A DNA stretch of 64,000 bases. Source: Thiomicrorhabdus cannonii. Its GTDB lineage: Bacteria > Pseudomonadota > Gammaproteobacteria > Thiomicrospirales > Thiomicrospiraceae. Numbering within the stretch: the first letter of the stretch is position 1; each line of letters begins with the position of its first letter. Below are positions 13,047-22,923 of this stretch, one piece after another. The position numbers and the translations under genes are program-made. Under the pieces are notes generated by a model. It saw only the letters and a program-made list of their open reading frames with translations. It made no database searches and was not told the origin of the DNA. Location of the stretch: the NCBI RefSeq assembly GCF_013391695.1, contig NZ_JACBGH010000002.1, positions 124,001-188,000 on the forward strand. The letters are read 5' to 3'.

Positions 13047-14960
13047 TTATTTTTTGTCGTCCACTTCTTCAAACTCGGCATCAACGATATCGTCATCCGC
13101 CTTGCTTGAACCTTGCTGCTGGGCTTCCGCACCGCCGGCCTGCTGCTTGGCTTGCGCTTTCTGAGCGATCGACTGGCTGGCCGTTGCCAACGCCTGAACC
13201 TTGGCTTCGATGTCCGCCTTGTCATCACCTTTGATCGCCGCTTCCACATCCGCAATGGCTTTTTCGACCGCTTCTTTTTCAGCCGCATCGACTGCATCAC
13301 CGGCGTCCGTTACCATTTTGCGCGTCGCATGCACCATCGCATCCGCCTGGTTGCGGGTTTCCACCAGCTCTTTCATTTTGCGGTCTTCTTCAGCGTGCGC
13401 TTCGGCATCCTTGACCATTCTTTCGATCTCATCTTCAGACAAACCTGAAGACGCCTGAATGGTGATGTGCTGCTCTTTGCCGGTATTTTTGTCTTTTGCA
13501 GACACGTTCAAAATACCGTTGGCATCGATATCAAAAGTCACTTCGATCTGCGGCATACCGCGTGGCGCTGCTGCGATGTCATCCAGGTTGAACTGACCCA
13601 GCGACTTGTTGCCAGAGGCCATTTCACGCTCACCTTGCAGAACATGAATCGTTACCGCCGACTGGTTGTCTTCCGCCGTTGAGAACACTTGCGACTTGCG
13701 CGTCGGAATCGTGGTGTTCTTCTCAATCAACTTGGTCATCACGCCACCCATGGTCTCGATACCCAAAGACAGAGGGGTTACGTCCAACAGCAGCACGTCG
13801 TTGACATCACCCGACAAAACGCCACCTTGAATCGCAGCACCCATCGCCACCGCTTCATCAGGGTTTACGTCCTTGCGCGGCTCTTTGCCGAAGAACTCTT
13901 TGACTTTCGCCTGTACCATCGGCACACGCGTTGAACCACCCACCAGAATCACATCGTCGATTTCGGAAGCGGACAGGCCGGCATCTTTCAGCGCAATGCG
14001 GCAAGGTTCGATTGAACGGTTAACCAAGGCTTCGATCAACGATTCGAACTTGGCACGGGTAATTTTAATATTCAAGTGCTTAGGACCGGTTGCATCCGCC
14101 GTGATGTATGGCAGGTTGATATCAGTCTGCTCACGTGAAGACAATTCGATCTTGGCTTTTTCAGAGGCTTCGCGCACACGCTGCAACGCCAGTTTATCCT
14201 GCTTCAGGTCAACGCCCTGTTCTTTTTTAAATTCGTTGGCCACGTATTCCACAATGACGTTGTCGAAGTCTTCACCACCCAGGAAGGTATCCCCGTTGGT
14301 CGACAGCACTTCAACCTGTTTTTCGCCGTCCAGATCAGCCACTTCGATAATGGAGATATCGAAGGTACCGCCACCCAAGTCGTAAACCGCGATTTTGCTG
14401 TCGGCTTTGACTTTGTCCATACCGTAAGCCAGTGCCGCCGCAGTCGGTTCGTTGATGATACGTTTTACTTCAAGACCGGCGATCTTACCGGCATCCTTGG
14501 TCGCCTGACGCTGCGCATCATTGAAGTAAGCCGGAACCGTAACCACCGCTTCGGTGACTTCATGCCCCAGATAGTCTTCGGCGGTTTTCTTCATTTTCAT
14601 CAGGGTACGCGCGGAGACTTCCTGCGGAGACAGTTTTTTACCGTCTACTTCCACCCAGGCATCGCCATTGTCGGCCGCTACGATTTTGTATGGCACCATG
14701 TCTTTGTCTTTGGCCACAACCGCATCATCCGCACGACGCCCGATCAGACGCTTGATAGCAAACAAGGTGTTTTCAGGATTGGTCACCGCCTGGCGTTTTG
14801 CCGGATCGCCCACCAACACTTCACCGTCTGCGGTGTAAGCCACGATTGAAGGCGTGGTACGCGCACCTTCGGCATTAGGAATAACTTTGACATCCTTGCC
14901 TTCCATAATAGCCACACACGAGTTGGTGGTTCCCAAGTCAATACCAATGATTTTTGCCAT
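13047..14960 (-). CDS. dnaK: Chaperone protein DnaK (Hsp70)
   Basis: A 637-residue Hsp70. The ATPase domain begins [15 protein letters not shown] and includes [13 protein letters not shown] and [11 protein letters not shown]; the substrate-binding domain follows ([17 protein letters not shown] linker region). The C-terminal tail ends in the acidic [16 protein letters not shown] typical of bacterial DnaK. A start seven codons upstream is in frame, but ATG 14960 begins the conserved protein and has GGAG at nine bases. Third gene of the hrcA-grpE-dnaK-dnaJ cluster, so its heat regulation is expected through the CIRCE operator at 16850-16876. Confidence 0.99.
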   Translation of the reverse strand: MAKIIGIDLGTTNSCVAIMEGKDVKVIPNAEGARTTPSIVAYTADGEVLVGDPAKRQAVTNPENTLFAIKRLIGRRADDAVVAKDKDMVPYKIVAADNGDAWVEVDGKKLSPQEVSARTLMKMKKTAEDYLGHEVTEAVVTVPAYFNDAQRQATKDAGKIAGLEVKRIINEPTAAALAYGMDKVKADSKIAVYDLGGGTFDISIIEVADLDGEKQVEVLSTNGDTFLGGEDFDNVIVEYVANEFKKEQGVDLKQDKLALQRVREASEKAKIELSSREQTDINLPYITADATGPKHLNIKITRAKFESLIEALVNRSIEPCRIALKDAGLSASEIDDVILVGGSTRVPMVQAKVKEFFGKEPRKDVNPDEAVAMGAAIQGGVLSGDVNDVLLLDVTPLSLGIETMGGVMTKLIEKNTTIPTRKSQVFSTAEDNQSAVTIHVLQGEREMASGNKSLGQFNLDDIAAAPRGMPQIEVTFDIDANGILNVSAKDKNTGKEQHITIQASSGLSEDEIERMVKDAEAHAEEDRKMKELVETRNQADAMVHATRKMVTDAGDAVDAAEKEAVEKAIADVEAAIKGDDKADIEAKVQALATASQSIAQKAQAKQQAGGAEAQQQGSSKADDDIVDAEFEEVDDKK

Positions 14961-15102
14961 CTTCGTTTTCTCCAAACTCAATTTTTTAAATGCTTTTAAA
15001 ATGTTTAAAGCACCGTTTGATGCTTCAAATTTAACGATGTTCGTTTAATAGTGACGCCTCAATCCGTTTCAAGAGTGTCATCACATTTTTTACGTTTTTT
15101 TG

Positions 15103-15675
15103 TTATTGCGCTACGATAACACGCGCAGGACGCACCAAACGCTCATTCAAGGTATAACCTTTCTGGAACACATCCATCACGGTTTGCGATTCGTGATCGG
15201 GAGAAGGCACCATCGTCATGGCTTCGTGCAACTGGGGATTGAACTTCTCCCCCTTAGGATCGACACGTTCCACATTGAAACTCTGCAAAATATCCAGCAT
15301 CTGTTTGAACGTCATCTCCAGCCCTTCGCGGATACTGTCGATAGAAGCCTCTTCCTTGCTGGCGGCATCCAGCCCCATCTCCATCGAGTCCATCGCCGGA
15401 ATCAACGCATTCACAAACTTTTCCAACGCGAATTTACGTGCTTCTTCAATATCCAGACGGGTACGGCGACGCAGATTTTCCATATCGGCCTGCAGACGCA
15501 AGGCCATATCGCGGTGCTTGGCGGCCTCTTCGCGCGCCTCGCTCAACAATGCCTCGATATCACCGGCAACCGCCTCTTCAACCTGTTCCAGCGTCTCTTC
15601 CTGAGCGGCCTCATCCACCATTGGAATCGCCTCTTGCTCTTGGTTTTCCTGTTGTTGCGTTTTGTTTTCTGTCAC
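15103..15675 (-). CDS. grpE: Nucleotide exchange factor GrpE
   Basis: A 190-residue co-chaperone that releases ADP from DnaK. The N-terminal third is acidic and glutamine-rich (EEAVAGDIEALL), followed by the long dimerising coiled coil (ARE.AAKHRDMALRLQADMENLRRR) and the C-terminal beta domain (VMDVFQKGYTLNERLVRPARVIVA). I chose GTG 15675 because AGGA lies eight bases upstream; in-frame ATG 15729 and TTG 15741 would add 18-22 residues that overlap no conserved region and lack ribosome sites. It lies between hrcA (about 100 bp) and dnaK (about 140 bp). Confidence 0.93.
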   Translation of the reverse strand: MTENKTQQQENQEQEAIPMVDEAAQEETLEQVEEAVAGDIEALLSEAREEAAKHRDMALRLQADMENLRRRTRLDIEEARKFALEKFVNALIPAMDSMEMGLDAASKEEASIDSIREGLEMTFKQMLDILQSFNVERVDPKGEKFNPQLHEAMTMVPSPDHESQTVMDVFQKGYTLNERLVRPARVIVAQ

Positions 15676-15773
15676 GGTTACTTTCCTATTACTTGGGCTG
15701 CCCGGAACGTCCGAAGGCTCACCATTCATTAACAAATACAAACTCGAATATTGGGGTGTTTGGGGATAGCGCC

Positions 15774-16799
15774 CTATTTTTTCAAGAGCGAACTTAAAAT
15801 TTTTGCCGTCACATCCACTTTCGGCACCACCTTATCGTAACGCATACGGCTCGGTCCGATAACGCCCAACACCCCCAGCACCTCGCCATCGACCTCATAA
15901 GGAGTGGTCACCAAACTACAGTCCTGATAAATCTCACTGCCGCACTCCTTGCCGATAAAAATCTGTACGCCTTTGGCCTGCATACTCTTGTCCAAAAGTT
16001 TCAACATCTCGGAGTGCTGCTCAAAAGCATCAAACAGCGCACGCAAGCGCTGACTGCTGGCCAACTCCTGATAGTGCAGCAGATTGGTTTTGCCCGACAC
16101 CAAATACGGCAGCTTCTGCGCAAGCTGGTCGCTCAACACCTCATCGGTCGCCTCGATGACCGACAGCATCATGCTGTTCAATGTCTGGCGCAGACGCTGC
16201 ATACGCTCCACCAGCAGATGTTTGGCCTCGGCCAGATTGCGCCCGACAAACTGCTCGTTCAAAAAGTTCGCGGTCTGCTGCAACTCGGCGGCCGAAATCG
16301 GCTGTTCCAATTCGATAATACGGTTCTGAATATCCTGATCATTGAACACCAGCACCACCAACACGCGGTTCGCCCCGAGCGCAATGAAATCGATGTGCTT
16401 CAAGACTTCGCGCTCTTTGCGCGGCATCAGCACCATACTGGTCATACCGGTCACGCCCGACAACACGCGGGAGACATTGGCCAGCAATTCATCCTGATTC
16501 AAACGCGGCGAGAGTTGCTGCTGAATGGAATCCAAACTCTGCTTGGAAAGCGGCTGATAACTGATCAGCGAATCCACAAACAGGCGGTAACCCAGCTCGG
16601 TCGGAACCCGCCCGGCAGAGGTATGCGGTGACTGGATCAACCCCAATTCCTCCAGATCGGCCAGGACGTTACGCACCGTCGCCGAACTCAACCCCACATC
16701 CGGCAATTTCGCCAGTGTGCTTGAGCCTACCGGTTTACCGTCATTCAGGTATAATCCCATTAAATTTTTAAACAAAAGTTGTGAACGGTCGTTTAACAT
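15774..16799 (-). CDS. hrcA: Heat-inducible transcription repressor HrcA
   Basis: A 341-residue repressor of class I heat-shock genes that binds the CIRCE inverted repeat and senses free GroEL. An N-terminal winged helix covers about residues 1-80 (VGSSTLAKLPDVGLSSATVRNVLADLEELGLI, then PHTSAGRVPTELGYR), followed by the GAF-like and dimerisation region. ATG 16799 starts the conserved MLNDRSQLLF; 19 upstream codons in frame are not conserved. It is the first gene of the cluster, so it is autoregulated through the operator 50 bp upstream. HrcA is patchily distributed in gammaproteobacteria, which otherwise rely on RpoH. Confidence 0.96.
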   Translation of the reverse strand: MLNDRSQLLFKNLMGLYLNDGKPVGSSTLAKLPDVGLSSATVRNVLADLEELGLIQSPHTSAGRVPTELGYRLFVDSLISYQPLSKQSLDSIQQQLSPRLNQDELLANVSRVLSGVTGMTSMVLMPRKEREVLKHIDFIALGANRVLVVLVFNDQDIQNRIIELEQPISAAELQQTANFLNEQFVGRNLAEAKHLLVERMQRLRQTLNSMMLSVIEATDEVLSDQLAQKLPYLVSGKTNLLHYQELASSQRLRALFDAFEQHSEMLKLLDKSMQAKGVQIFIGKECGSEIYQDCSLVTTPYEVDGEVLGVLGVIGPSRMRYDKVVPKVDVTAKILSSLLKK

Positions 16800-16849
16800 T
16801 CCGGCACCCTGGGTCGGCTGAAGCCCGCAAAAATGACACTCAAGAAATA

Positions 16850-16876
16850 TCAGCACTCTTGCTGCTAGAGTGCTAA
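16850..16876 (-). promoter_or_regulatory. CIRCE operator (HrcA binding site)
   Basis: Inverted repeat TTAGCACTC - 9 bases - GAGTGCTGA on the minus strand, one mismatch from the CIRCE consensus TTAGCACTC-N9-GAGTGCTAA. It begins at the base right after the -10 box, so bound HrcA would cover the transcription start. Confidence 0.96.
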
Positions 16877-16904
16877 ATTATAGGTTCGAAAAACGGTTAT
16901 TCAA
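16877..16904 (-). promoter_or_regulatory. Sigma-70 promoter of hrcA-grpE-dnaK-dnaJ
   Basis: On the minus strand TTGAAT (16899-16904), 16-bp spacer, and consensus TATAAT (16877-16882), directly abutting CIRCE. No RpoH-type promoter was apparent by eye. Confidence 0.85.
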
Positions 16905-16950
16905 GACCCAGGGCAGACTTTCCCGCGACTTTTTCAAGGTTAAGACAGTG

Positions 16951-17826
16951 ATGTTTCAAAAAATCGGCATTTTTGGCAAGTACGACGGCATTCAGTGTTG
17001 GGACAATATTGAAACCCTCATTGAGTTCCTGCACTCGCGTGCCCGCGACGTCTATTTGGACGACACCTCCTGCCATAACTTTCCGGCGTCGGTCTACAAC
17101 ATTCAGATAGTGCCGCGTGCCGAGCTGGCCCAAAAAATCGATCTGGCCATCGTCGTCGGCGGCGACGGCACCTTTCTGGACGTGGCCCGCTATGTGGTCG
17201 ATGACGAGGTGCCGATTCTGGGCATCAACCTCGGCCGTCTGGGCTTTCTGACCGATATTTCGCCGGATAATATGCTCAAGGCTCTGGATGAGATTCTCGC
17301 CGGGGTATTCGATGCCGAACAGCGCAATTTGCTGCAAGTGACCATCTATGACGGCGACGAGGTCGTGTTTGAACACAAGGCATTCAACGATGTGGTGATC
17401 CACAAGACCGAATCGCCGCGCATGATCGAATTCGAAACCTTCGTCGACGGCCGCTTTTTGAACAGCCAGCGTTCCGACGGCATGATCATTTCCACCCCGA
17501 CCGGCTCGACCGCCTATTCACTCTCCGCCGGCGGGCCGATTCTCGATCCGAGCCTGGATGCCATCACTCTGGTTTCGATCAACCCGCACACCATGAGCAC
17601 ACGCCCCTATGTGATTTCCGGGGAAAGCGAAGTCGAACTGCGTCCGCACGAAGACTGCCACGGCACCGCGCAAATCATCTGCGACGGACAGATCACCCAC
17701 ACCATCTCGGCGGTCAACAAAACCCTGGTGCGCCGCAATCCCAAATATATTAAGATGCTACATCCCAAAGGCCACGATCACTTTGAGCTTTTGCGCGCCA
17801 AACTGCATTGGGGCGACAAACTTTGA
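16951..17826 (+). CDS. nadK: NAD kinase
   Basis: A 291-residue enzyme making NADP+ from NAD+ and ATP. The signature GGDG is in VVGGDGTFLDVAR near residue 70; the conserved substrate loop is SDGMIISTPTGSTAYSLSAGGPI near residue 180. ATG 16951 starts MFQKIGIFGKYDG; the frame is open 27 codons upstream, but that stretch overlaps the CIRCE/hrcA promoter. AAGG lies eleven bases before the ATG. Divergent from hrcA and followed about 100 bp later by recN, an order common in proteobacteria. Confidence 0.97.
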   Translation: MFQKIGIFGKYDGIQCWDNIETLIEFLHSRARDVYLDDTSCHNFPASVYNIQIVPRAELAQKIDLAIVVGGDGTFLDVARYVVDDEVPILGINLGRLGFLTDISPDNMLKALDEILAGVFDAEQRNLLQVTIYDGDEVVFEHKAFNDVVIHKTESPRMIEFETFVDGRFLNSQRSDGMIISTPTGSTAYSLSAGGPILDPSLDAITLVSINPHTMSTRPYVISGESEVELRPHEDCHGTAQIICDGQITHTISAVNKTLVRRNPKYIKMLHPKGHDHFELLRAKLHWGDKL

Positions 17827-17926
17827 GGCGGTGGATTGACCGCCATGACAACTTCATAAATGCTATTAAACGTTATTAAACGCTATCGGCCTCCCTTTTA
17901 AGGATTTATAAGGATTTCAGACCTAA

Positions 17927-19591
17927 ATGCTGCAAGAACTGTCGATTCAAAACCTGGCACTGATTGAAAACCTCACCTTAAACTTCAAATCCGGCTTCAC
18001 CACACTCACCGGTGAAACCGGCGCCGGCAAATCCATTTTGCTCGACGCCCTCGGACTGGCGCTGGGCGACCGCGCCGACAGCGCACTGGTGCGTTTTAAC
18101 ACGCCGCGCGCCGATGTCAGTGCCCAGTTTGACATCAGCGCCCTGCCGCAAGTGCAAAACTGGTTGCAAGAAAACGATCTGGACGACGACGATCTTTGCC
18201 TATTGCGCCGCACCGTCACCGTTGAGGGGCGCTCCAAGGCCTACATCAACGGACGTCCGGCACCGGCCAACAGCCTGAAGGAACTCGGCAATCTGCTGAT
18301 TGACATTCACGGCCAGCACGAACACCAGTCTCTGCTGTCCGCGCAGGAACAGCTGCACCTGTTGGATGCCTATGCACAGCACCCCCAACTGCTCAATGCG
18401 GTGCGCGAACACTACCAGCACTGGCAACAGCTCAAACGCCGCCTGGCGCAGCTGCAGGCAGAACAGAGCGACTTTCAGAGCAAACTCGAACTGTTGAACT
18501 TCCAAAAACGCGAATTCGAAGAAGTTCAGCCCAAAGAAGGCGAGTTCGAAACCCTCTCGGAAGAACAGAGCCAACTCTCCCACGCCAACGAAATCAAACA
18601 GGCCTGTGAACTCGGCTATTACGCATTGGAGGGTGAACAAGGTGCGACCGATCAGCTGCAACGCGCCATCCATGCACTGGAAGAGATTGTGGAATACAGT
18701 CCTGCGCTGCAAAGCGTAATCGACCAACTCAACAGCGCGCTGATCGACATTCAGGAAGCCGCCAGCGAAACCCAGCACCTGGCCGAGCGCATCGAACTCG
18801 ATCCGCAACTGCTGGCGCAGGTCGATGAGCGTCTGCACAACCTCTTTGCCCTGGCTAAAAAATACCATCTGGAGCCGGAACAACTGGTCAGCAAACATCA
18901 GCAGATTCTGGCTGATCTGGCGAATCTGGAACACTCCGATATTGAGCTGGAAAATCTGCAAAAACAAATTGAACAGGCCGGGTCGGCCTATCAGCAAGCC
19001 GCCAAGGCCTTGCAAGACTCAAGGCAACAGGCTGGCGGCAAACTCAGTCGCATTGTCACCGACGGCATGCAGCATCTGGGCATGCCCAACGGCCATTTTG
19101 AAATCCAGCTCGGCGCTGCACAAGCCGGCGCTTTGGGCATCGACAAGGTTGAATTCATGGTCAGCGCCAACAAAGGGCAACCGCTGCAGCCGCTCGCCAA
19201 GGTCGCTTCCGGCGGGGAATTGTCACGCATCAGCTTGGCCATTCAGGTCGCCACCTCCGAGGTCGCCAGTCTGCCCACGCTGATTTTCGACGAGGTCGAC
19301 GTCGGCATCGGCGGCGGCATCGCCGAGGTGGTCGGCAAAAAAATGCAGCAGCTCGGCAGCCGCAAACAGATTCTCTCCATCACCCATTTGGCGCAGGTCG
19401 CTTCGCATGGCCATCAGCACTGGAAAATCGAAAAACAGACCGTCGATGACAACACCTTTACCCGGGTCAGCGAACTATCCGAAAACGAGCGCGTCGCCGA
19501 ACTGGCACGCATGATGGGCGGCCTGAAAGTCACCGAACAGACACTGAACCACGCCGCCGAAATGCTCGCCGAAGCGCAAAAGACAGCTTAG
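17927..19591 (+). CDS. recN: DNA repair protein RecN
   Basis: A 554-residue SMC-like ATPase for double-strand-break repair. Walker A is in GETGAGKSILLDALG near residue 30; a long coiled-coil central region follows (about residues 160-370); the C-terminal half has the ABC-type signature region ASGGELSRISLAIQVATSE and Walker B LIFDEVDVGIGG. Length is normal. AAGGATTT precedes the ATG. It probably forms a unit with nadK. It ends at a bidirectional terminator shared with the convergent chemoreceptor gene. Confidence 0.97.
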   Translation: MLQELSIQNLALIENLTLNFKSGFTTLTGETGAGKSILLDALGLALGDRADSALVRFNTPRADVSAQFDISALPQVQNWLQENDLDDDDLCLLRRTVTVEGRSKAYINGRPAPANSLKELGNLLIDIHGQHEHQSLLSAQEQLHLLDAYAQHPQLLNAVREHYQHWQQLKRRLAQLQAEQSDFQSKLELLNFQKREFEEVQPKEGEFETLSEEQSQLSHANEIKQACELGYYALEGEQGATDQLQRAIHALEEIVEYSPALQSVIDQLNSALIDIQEAASETQHLAERIELDPQLLAQVDERLHNLFALAKKYHLEPEQLVSKHQQILADLANLEHSDIELENLQKQIEQAGSAYQQAAKALQDSRQQAGGKLSRIVTDGMQHLGMPNGHFEIQLGAAQAGALGIDKVEFMVSANKGQPLQPLAKVASGGELSRISLAIQVATSEVASLPTLIFDEVDVGIGGGIAEVVGKKMQQLGSRKQILSITHLAQVASHGHQHWKIEKQTVDDNTFTRVSELSENERVAELARMMGGLKVTEQTLNHAAEMLAEAQKTA

Positions 19592-19635
19592 TCACGGCTG
19601 AATTGCAGTTTAACCAGCCCAAACCCCATAATAAA

Positions 19636-19658
19636 AAAGCGCCTGAAAACGGCGCTTT
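19636..19658. terminator. Bidirectional terminator, recN / chemoreceptor
   Basis: Perfect stem AAAGCGCC / GGCGCTTT around a 7-base loop, with A tract on the left and short T/A tract on the right, between convergent genes. Confidence 0.8.
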
Positions 19659-19678
19659 AAAACTCAACAGGCCGGGTA
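19659..19678 (+). repeat. Uptake-sequence-like repeat after recN
   Basis: Exact 20-base copy of the consensus, immediately beyond the recN terminator stem. Confidence 0.85.
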
Positions 19679-19711
19679 AGCCAACGCACTCACCCGTCGC
19701 TTTGCCCCAAA

Positions 19712-22711
19712 TCAACCCTGCATATCGATCAGCTGGTTCAAATAAGACACCACCTTTTCACTGAGTTCATCTATCTGCACAACGGCCTGCTCCATGGTTT
19801 CATAGTCATCCAATGCAAACGAATCCATGACGACTTTGATGGTGGCATGCATCTGCGCGTGGTCTTTGACCAGTTGCTGCATCAACGGCAGATTCATCAT
19901 CTGCTGCCCCGCGCCCTGGAACAACCATTCGCCCAAGGCGCAAGCCTTGTCATTGATGGCACGCTCATAGGTCACGCCAATGTCGGCACCATCAATAAAA
20001 CTGCGGATCTTGCGTTTCCAGCCCAGATGCGCATCGATCATCTGCTGGAACTGCTTGGCGGCAGCCGAACTCTCCACCAGCTTGGCGCGACGTAATTTCA
20101 TGACTTCATTATTGCGGGTGTTAGGCTTGCAATTCAGCTCATTCAGCAGTGCGAGCATCTCCTGCAGCTGCAGCGGTTTGTGCAGCAGCGCATTCATGCC
20201 GGCGGCCTGAGTCTGCTCGATGAACTCATCGCCATGTCCGGTATAGGCGATAATCGGCTGTTTGTAGCCGCTGGCACGCAACTCGCGCGTGGCCTGCAAG
20301 CCATCCATCAATGGCATCTCAATATCCATCAGGATGACACTTGGCTGGTAGCGTTTGCATTGGGAAACCGCTTCCCGGCCATTGCTCGCGGTTTTGGTGG
20401 CAAAGCCGTGTTTCTTCAACAGCAGAGTCGCGACCTTGAGATTGGAAATATTGTCATCCACCACCAGCACCAGAGCGCCCTGCGCTTCCTCTTTGGCGAT
20501 TGCCGCCTGCTCTACCTCGCAATCGCCGAGATCGTAGGTGCCAACCAGTTCGTCCAGACTATTGGCCACATCCCCTAAATATTCCGCCAGGGAAGCATTT
20601 TCCATCACCAAGGTGGCATTGCTATTGGCTGCATCATCCAACGAAATAATGGAACGGTTCACTTCGTTAATCTGCTGCGACTGCGCCTGCGCATTGTCGG
20701 AAATCATCGAAATATTTTCGCTCATCAAGCGCACCTGGTCGATAATCTCCGTCAGGGATTCGCCGGTGGCCTGCACCTTCTCGGTACCCTGTGCGATCTT
20801 ATCGGAGGTCATGTCAATCAACGCCTTGATTTCGCGCGCCGCATCGGCCGATTTTTGTGCCAGCGTGCGAACTTCGCCGGCAACGACCGCAAAACCGCGG
20901 CCGTGCTCGCCGGCACGCGCCGCTTCAACCGCGGCATTCAACGCCAGCAGATTGGTCTGAAAGGCGATGCTATCAATCAGGGTGACGATACTGGTGATCT
21001 GACTGCTGACCTCACCGATCTCGCTCATCGCCTGAATGGCCTCCTGCATCGTCTGATTACCCTGCTCCACACCGCTGCGTGTTTGCAGTGCCAGCTGGTT
21101 CGAATTGCGCGCCTGCTCGGCGGTTTCATTCACTTTCTGGGTCAACTGGCGCATCGCCTGGGCGGTATTTTGCAACTCCCTGGCCTGGTTTTTAATCGAG
21201 GTGGATAACTCTTCGTTACTTTCCGACACATGCTGTGCCGAGCGGTTGACCTCTTCAGCCTGATTGTTCACGCGACAAAAAGACTCGCGCAAAGCATGAA
21301 TGCCTTCGGCCAGGTTTTTCAGCGTCCATCCATACTGCCCAAAATGGGTTCCCTTCGCCTTCAGGGTCAGATCCTTGGTGGACAGTCCGCCGATCAGAAT
21401 CGAAATATCCTTAAGAGTCTGCTGCAGATTGTCGATCAAACCGTTGATCTCGTCGGTCAATTCGCGATAGAAACCCGACAACTGCGAAGTGTCGACACGC
21501 GAGTGCAAACGGCCCTGCTTGGCATCCTGCACCAGCTTCTTGATATTCTCCTGAACAAAAAGTTCCTGAAAGATATCCTGCCACTCAATCACCACACCCA
21601 GCTTGTTGCCGCTGCGGGCGTCAGTAATCGGCGTAATCTGCAGCTGCAGCTGCGCGCCAAAGAACTCGAATTTGAATATCTCGGAACGCGTCAAGTGATA
21701 CACCGCCTCAAGAATATGCATATTCTTCTCGAACAGACACCCCAGCGGCTTCCCATAAAGCTTATCGAGCACAAAATCGGGAATCTCTTGTTGAATCTGC
21801 GGTTCCAATTGACGCAAGTAGGTTTTGAGCGACTGATTGAAATAGACAATGGTTCCCGTCTGGTCGGCCAGCATCATGTTGGCATTCAGATTATCCAGCC
21901 CCGCTTCCAAACGTGCGGAACGCCGCCCTTGTGTCAGCACATCGTTCATTTGGGCGCCCAAACGAATCTGCAAGGTTTTAATGCGACGGTTTATCGCTCC
22001 CGAAGCGTTGGCACCGTGTGTTTTGACATAACCGGCAAGATTGCCCTCGGCAATCTCGTCCACCGCCTTGATCGCATCCTCAATACGACGCAGGAAATAA
22101 ACAATATGCACGGTTGACAACCCCACCAGAAAAATCACCACGTCATTCAAAACGCCCGGCCGATAACCGTAAAGCCATGCATAGATTTCCGTCATCAGCG
22201 CAAAGACAACGGCCGGGATCAAGGTGACCAACGGCGACCAATGGGCAAAAATATTGAGACGCCCCCACAGGCTATCCGCTTCGCCGTAACGCAGTTTGAT
22301 TTTTTTGGCGGCCACCGCAGCATAAGCCGCTTCTGCCGCCTTGATCTGCTCACGCTGGGCGGGGGTGCGCACACTCATGTAACCGACGATTTTCCCCTTT
22401 TCCAAAATCGGGGTGGCGTTGGCCTCAACCCAGTAATGGTCGCCATTCTTGCGGCGGTTTTTAACAATCTGACGCCACGGACGCCCCTGCTGGATCGTCG
22501 ACCAAAAATCGGCAAACACCTGTTCCGGAACATCCGGATGGCGCAACAGATTATGCGGCTGCCCCATCAGTTCCTCATAGTTGTATCCGCTCGCCTCGAC
22601 AAATGCCTCGTTGGCATAGGTGATATTACCGTGCAAATCGGTGTGGGAAACAAGAAGGTAATCTTCTGGAAGCACGTACTCTTTCTGAGTCACAGGCTGA
22701 TTATTGCGCAT
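19712..22711 (-). CDS. Aer-type chemoreceptor with receiver and CZB zinc-binding domains
   Basis: A 999-residue inner-membrane signalling protein. Residues ~15-115 form a PAS domain very close to that of the Aer redox receptor ([13 protein letters not shown], then [17 protein letters not shown]), which binds FAD in Aer. Two membrane helices (~160-182 and ~190-210) and a HAMP-like linker follow, then a second PAS-like region (~270-390), the methyl-accepting signalling domain with hairpin tip [21 protein letters not shown], a receiver domain with phospho-acceptor aspartate in [12 protein letters not shown], and a C-terminal CZB domain ([25 protein letters not shown]: the His/Cys zinc ligands). 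A receiver plus a CZB domain on an Aer-like receptor is uncommon. The gene is isolated, with no che genes nearby. Ligand and output are inferred. Confidence 0.9.
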   Translation of the reverse strand: MRNNQPVTQKEYVLPEDYLLVSHTDLHGNITYANEAFVEASGYNYEELMGQPHNLLRHPDVPEQVFADFWSTIQQGRPWRQIVKNRRKNGDHYWVEANATPILEKGKIVGYMSVRTPAQREQIKAAEAAYAAVAAKKIKLRYGEADSLWGRLNIFAHWSPLVTLIPAVVFALMTEIYAWLYGYRPGVLNDVVIFLVGLSTVHIVYFLRRIEDAIKAVDEIAEGNLAGYVKTHGANASGAINRRIKTLQIRLGAQMNDVLTQGRRSARLEAGLDNLNANMMLADQTGTIVYFNQSLKTYLRQLEPQIQQEIPDFVLDKLYGKPLGCLFEKNMHILEAVYHLTRSEIFKFEFFGAQLQLQITPITDARSGNKLGVVIEWQDIFQELFVQENIKKLVQDAKQGRLHSRVDTSQLSGFYRELTDEINGLIDNLQQTLKDISILIGGLSTKDLTLKAKGTHFGQYGWTLKNLAEGIHALRESFCRVNNQAEEVNRSAQHVSESNEELSTSIKNQARELQNTAQAMRQLTQKVNETAEQARNSNQLALQTRSGVEQGNQTMQEAIQAMSEIGEVSSQITSIVTLIDSIAFQTNLLALNAAVEAARAGEHGRGFAVVAGEVRTLAQKSADAAREIKALIDMTSDKIAQGTEKVQATGESLTEIIDQVRLMSENISMISDNAQAQSQQINEVNRSIISLDDAANSNATLVMENASLAEYLGDVANSLDELVGTYDLGDCEVEQAAIAKEEAQGALVLVVDDNISNLKVATLLLKKHGFATKTASNGREAVSQCKRYQPSVILMDIEMPLMDGLQATRELRASGYKQPIIAYTGHGDEFIEQTQAAGMNALLHKPLQLQEMLALLNELNCKPNTRNNEVMKLRRAKLVESSAAAKQFQQMIDAHLGWKRKIRSFIDGADIGVTYERAINDKACALGEWLFQGAGQQMMNLPLMQQLVKDHAQMHATIKVVMDSFALDDYETMEQAVVQIDELSEKVVSYLNQLIDMQG

Positions 22712-22874
22712 GAAAATATCCTAAACTCTCGATAAAAACCGGCAGAAAATGCCTCAATTGCAGTAGATTAGCAAGCCAAATGCCATTTGTTAACTAAAGA
22801 TTACCAAAATCCACAGAATTGAAATCTTCAGGCTGCGCATCGCCCAATGTGCTTGAGGCGCATGATGGCAATAA

Positions 22875-22897
22875 AAAACCTCCCGATGGGAGGTTTT
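22875..22897 (-). terminator. Terminator after fhs
   Basis: Perfect 10-bp stem AAAACCTCCC / GGGAGGTTTT with a 3-base loop; on the minus strand the stem runs into a T tract. Located 27 bp after the fhs stop. Confidence 0.9.
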
Positions 22898-22923
22898 CTT
22901 TAAAAGGACGCCGGTGCAAAAAA

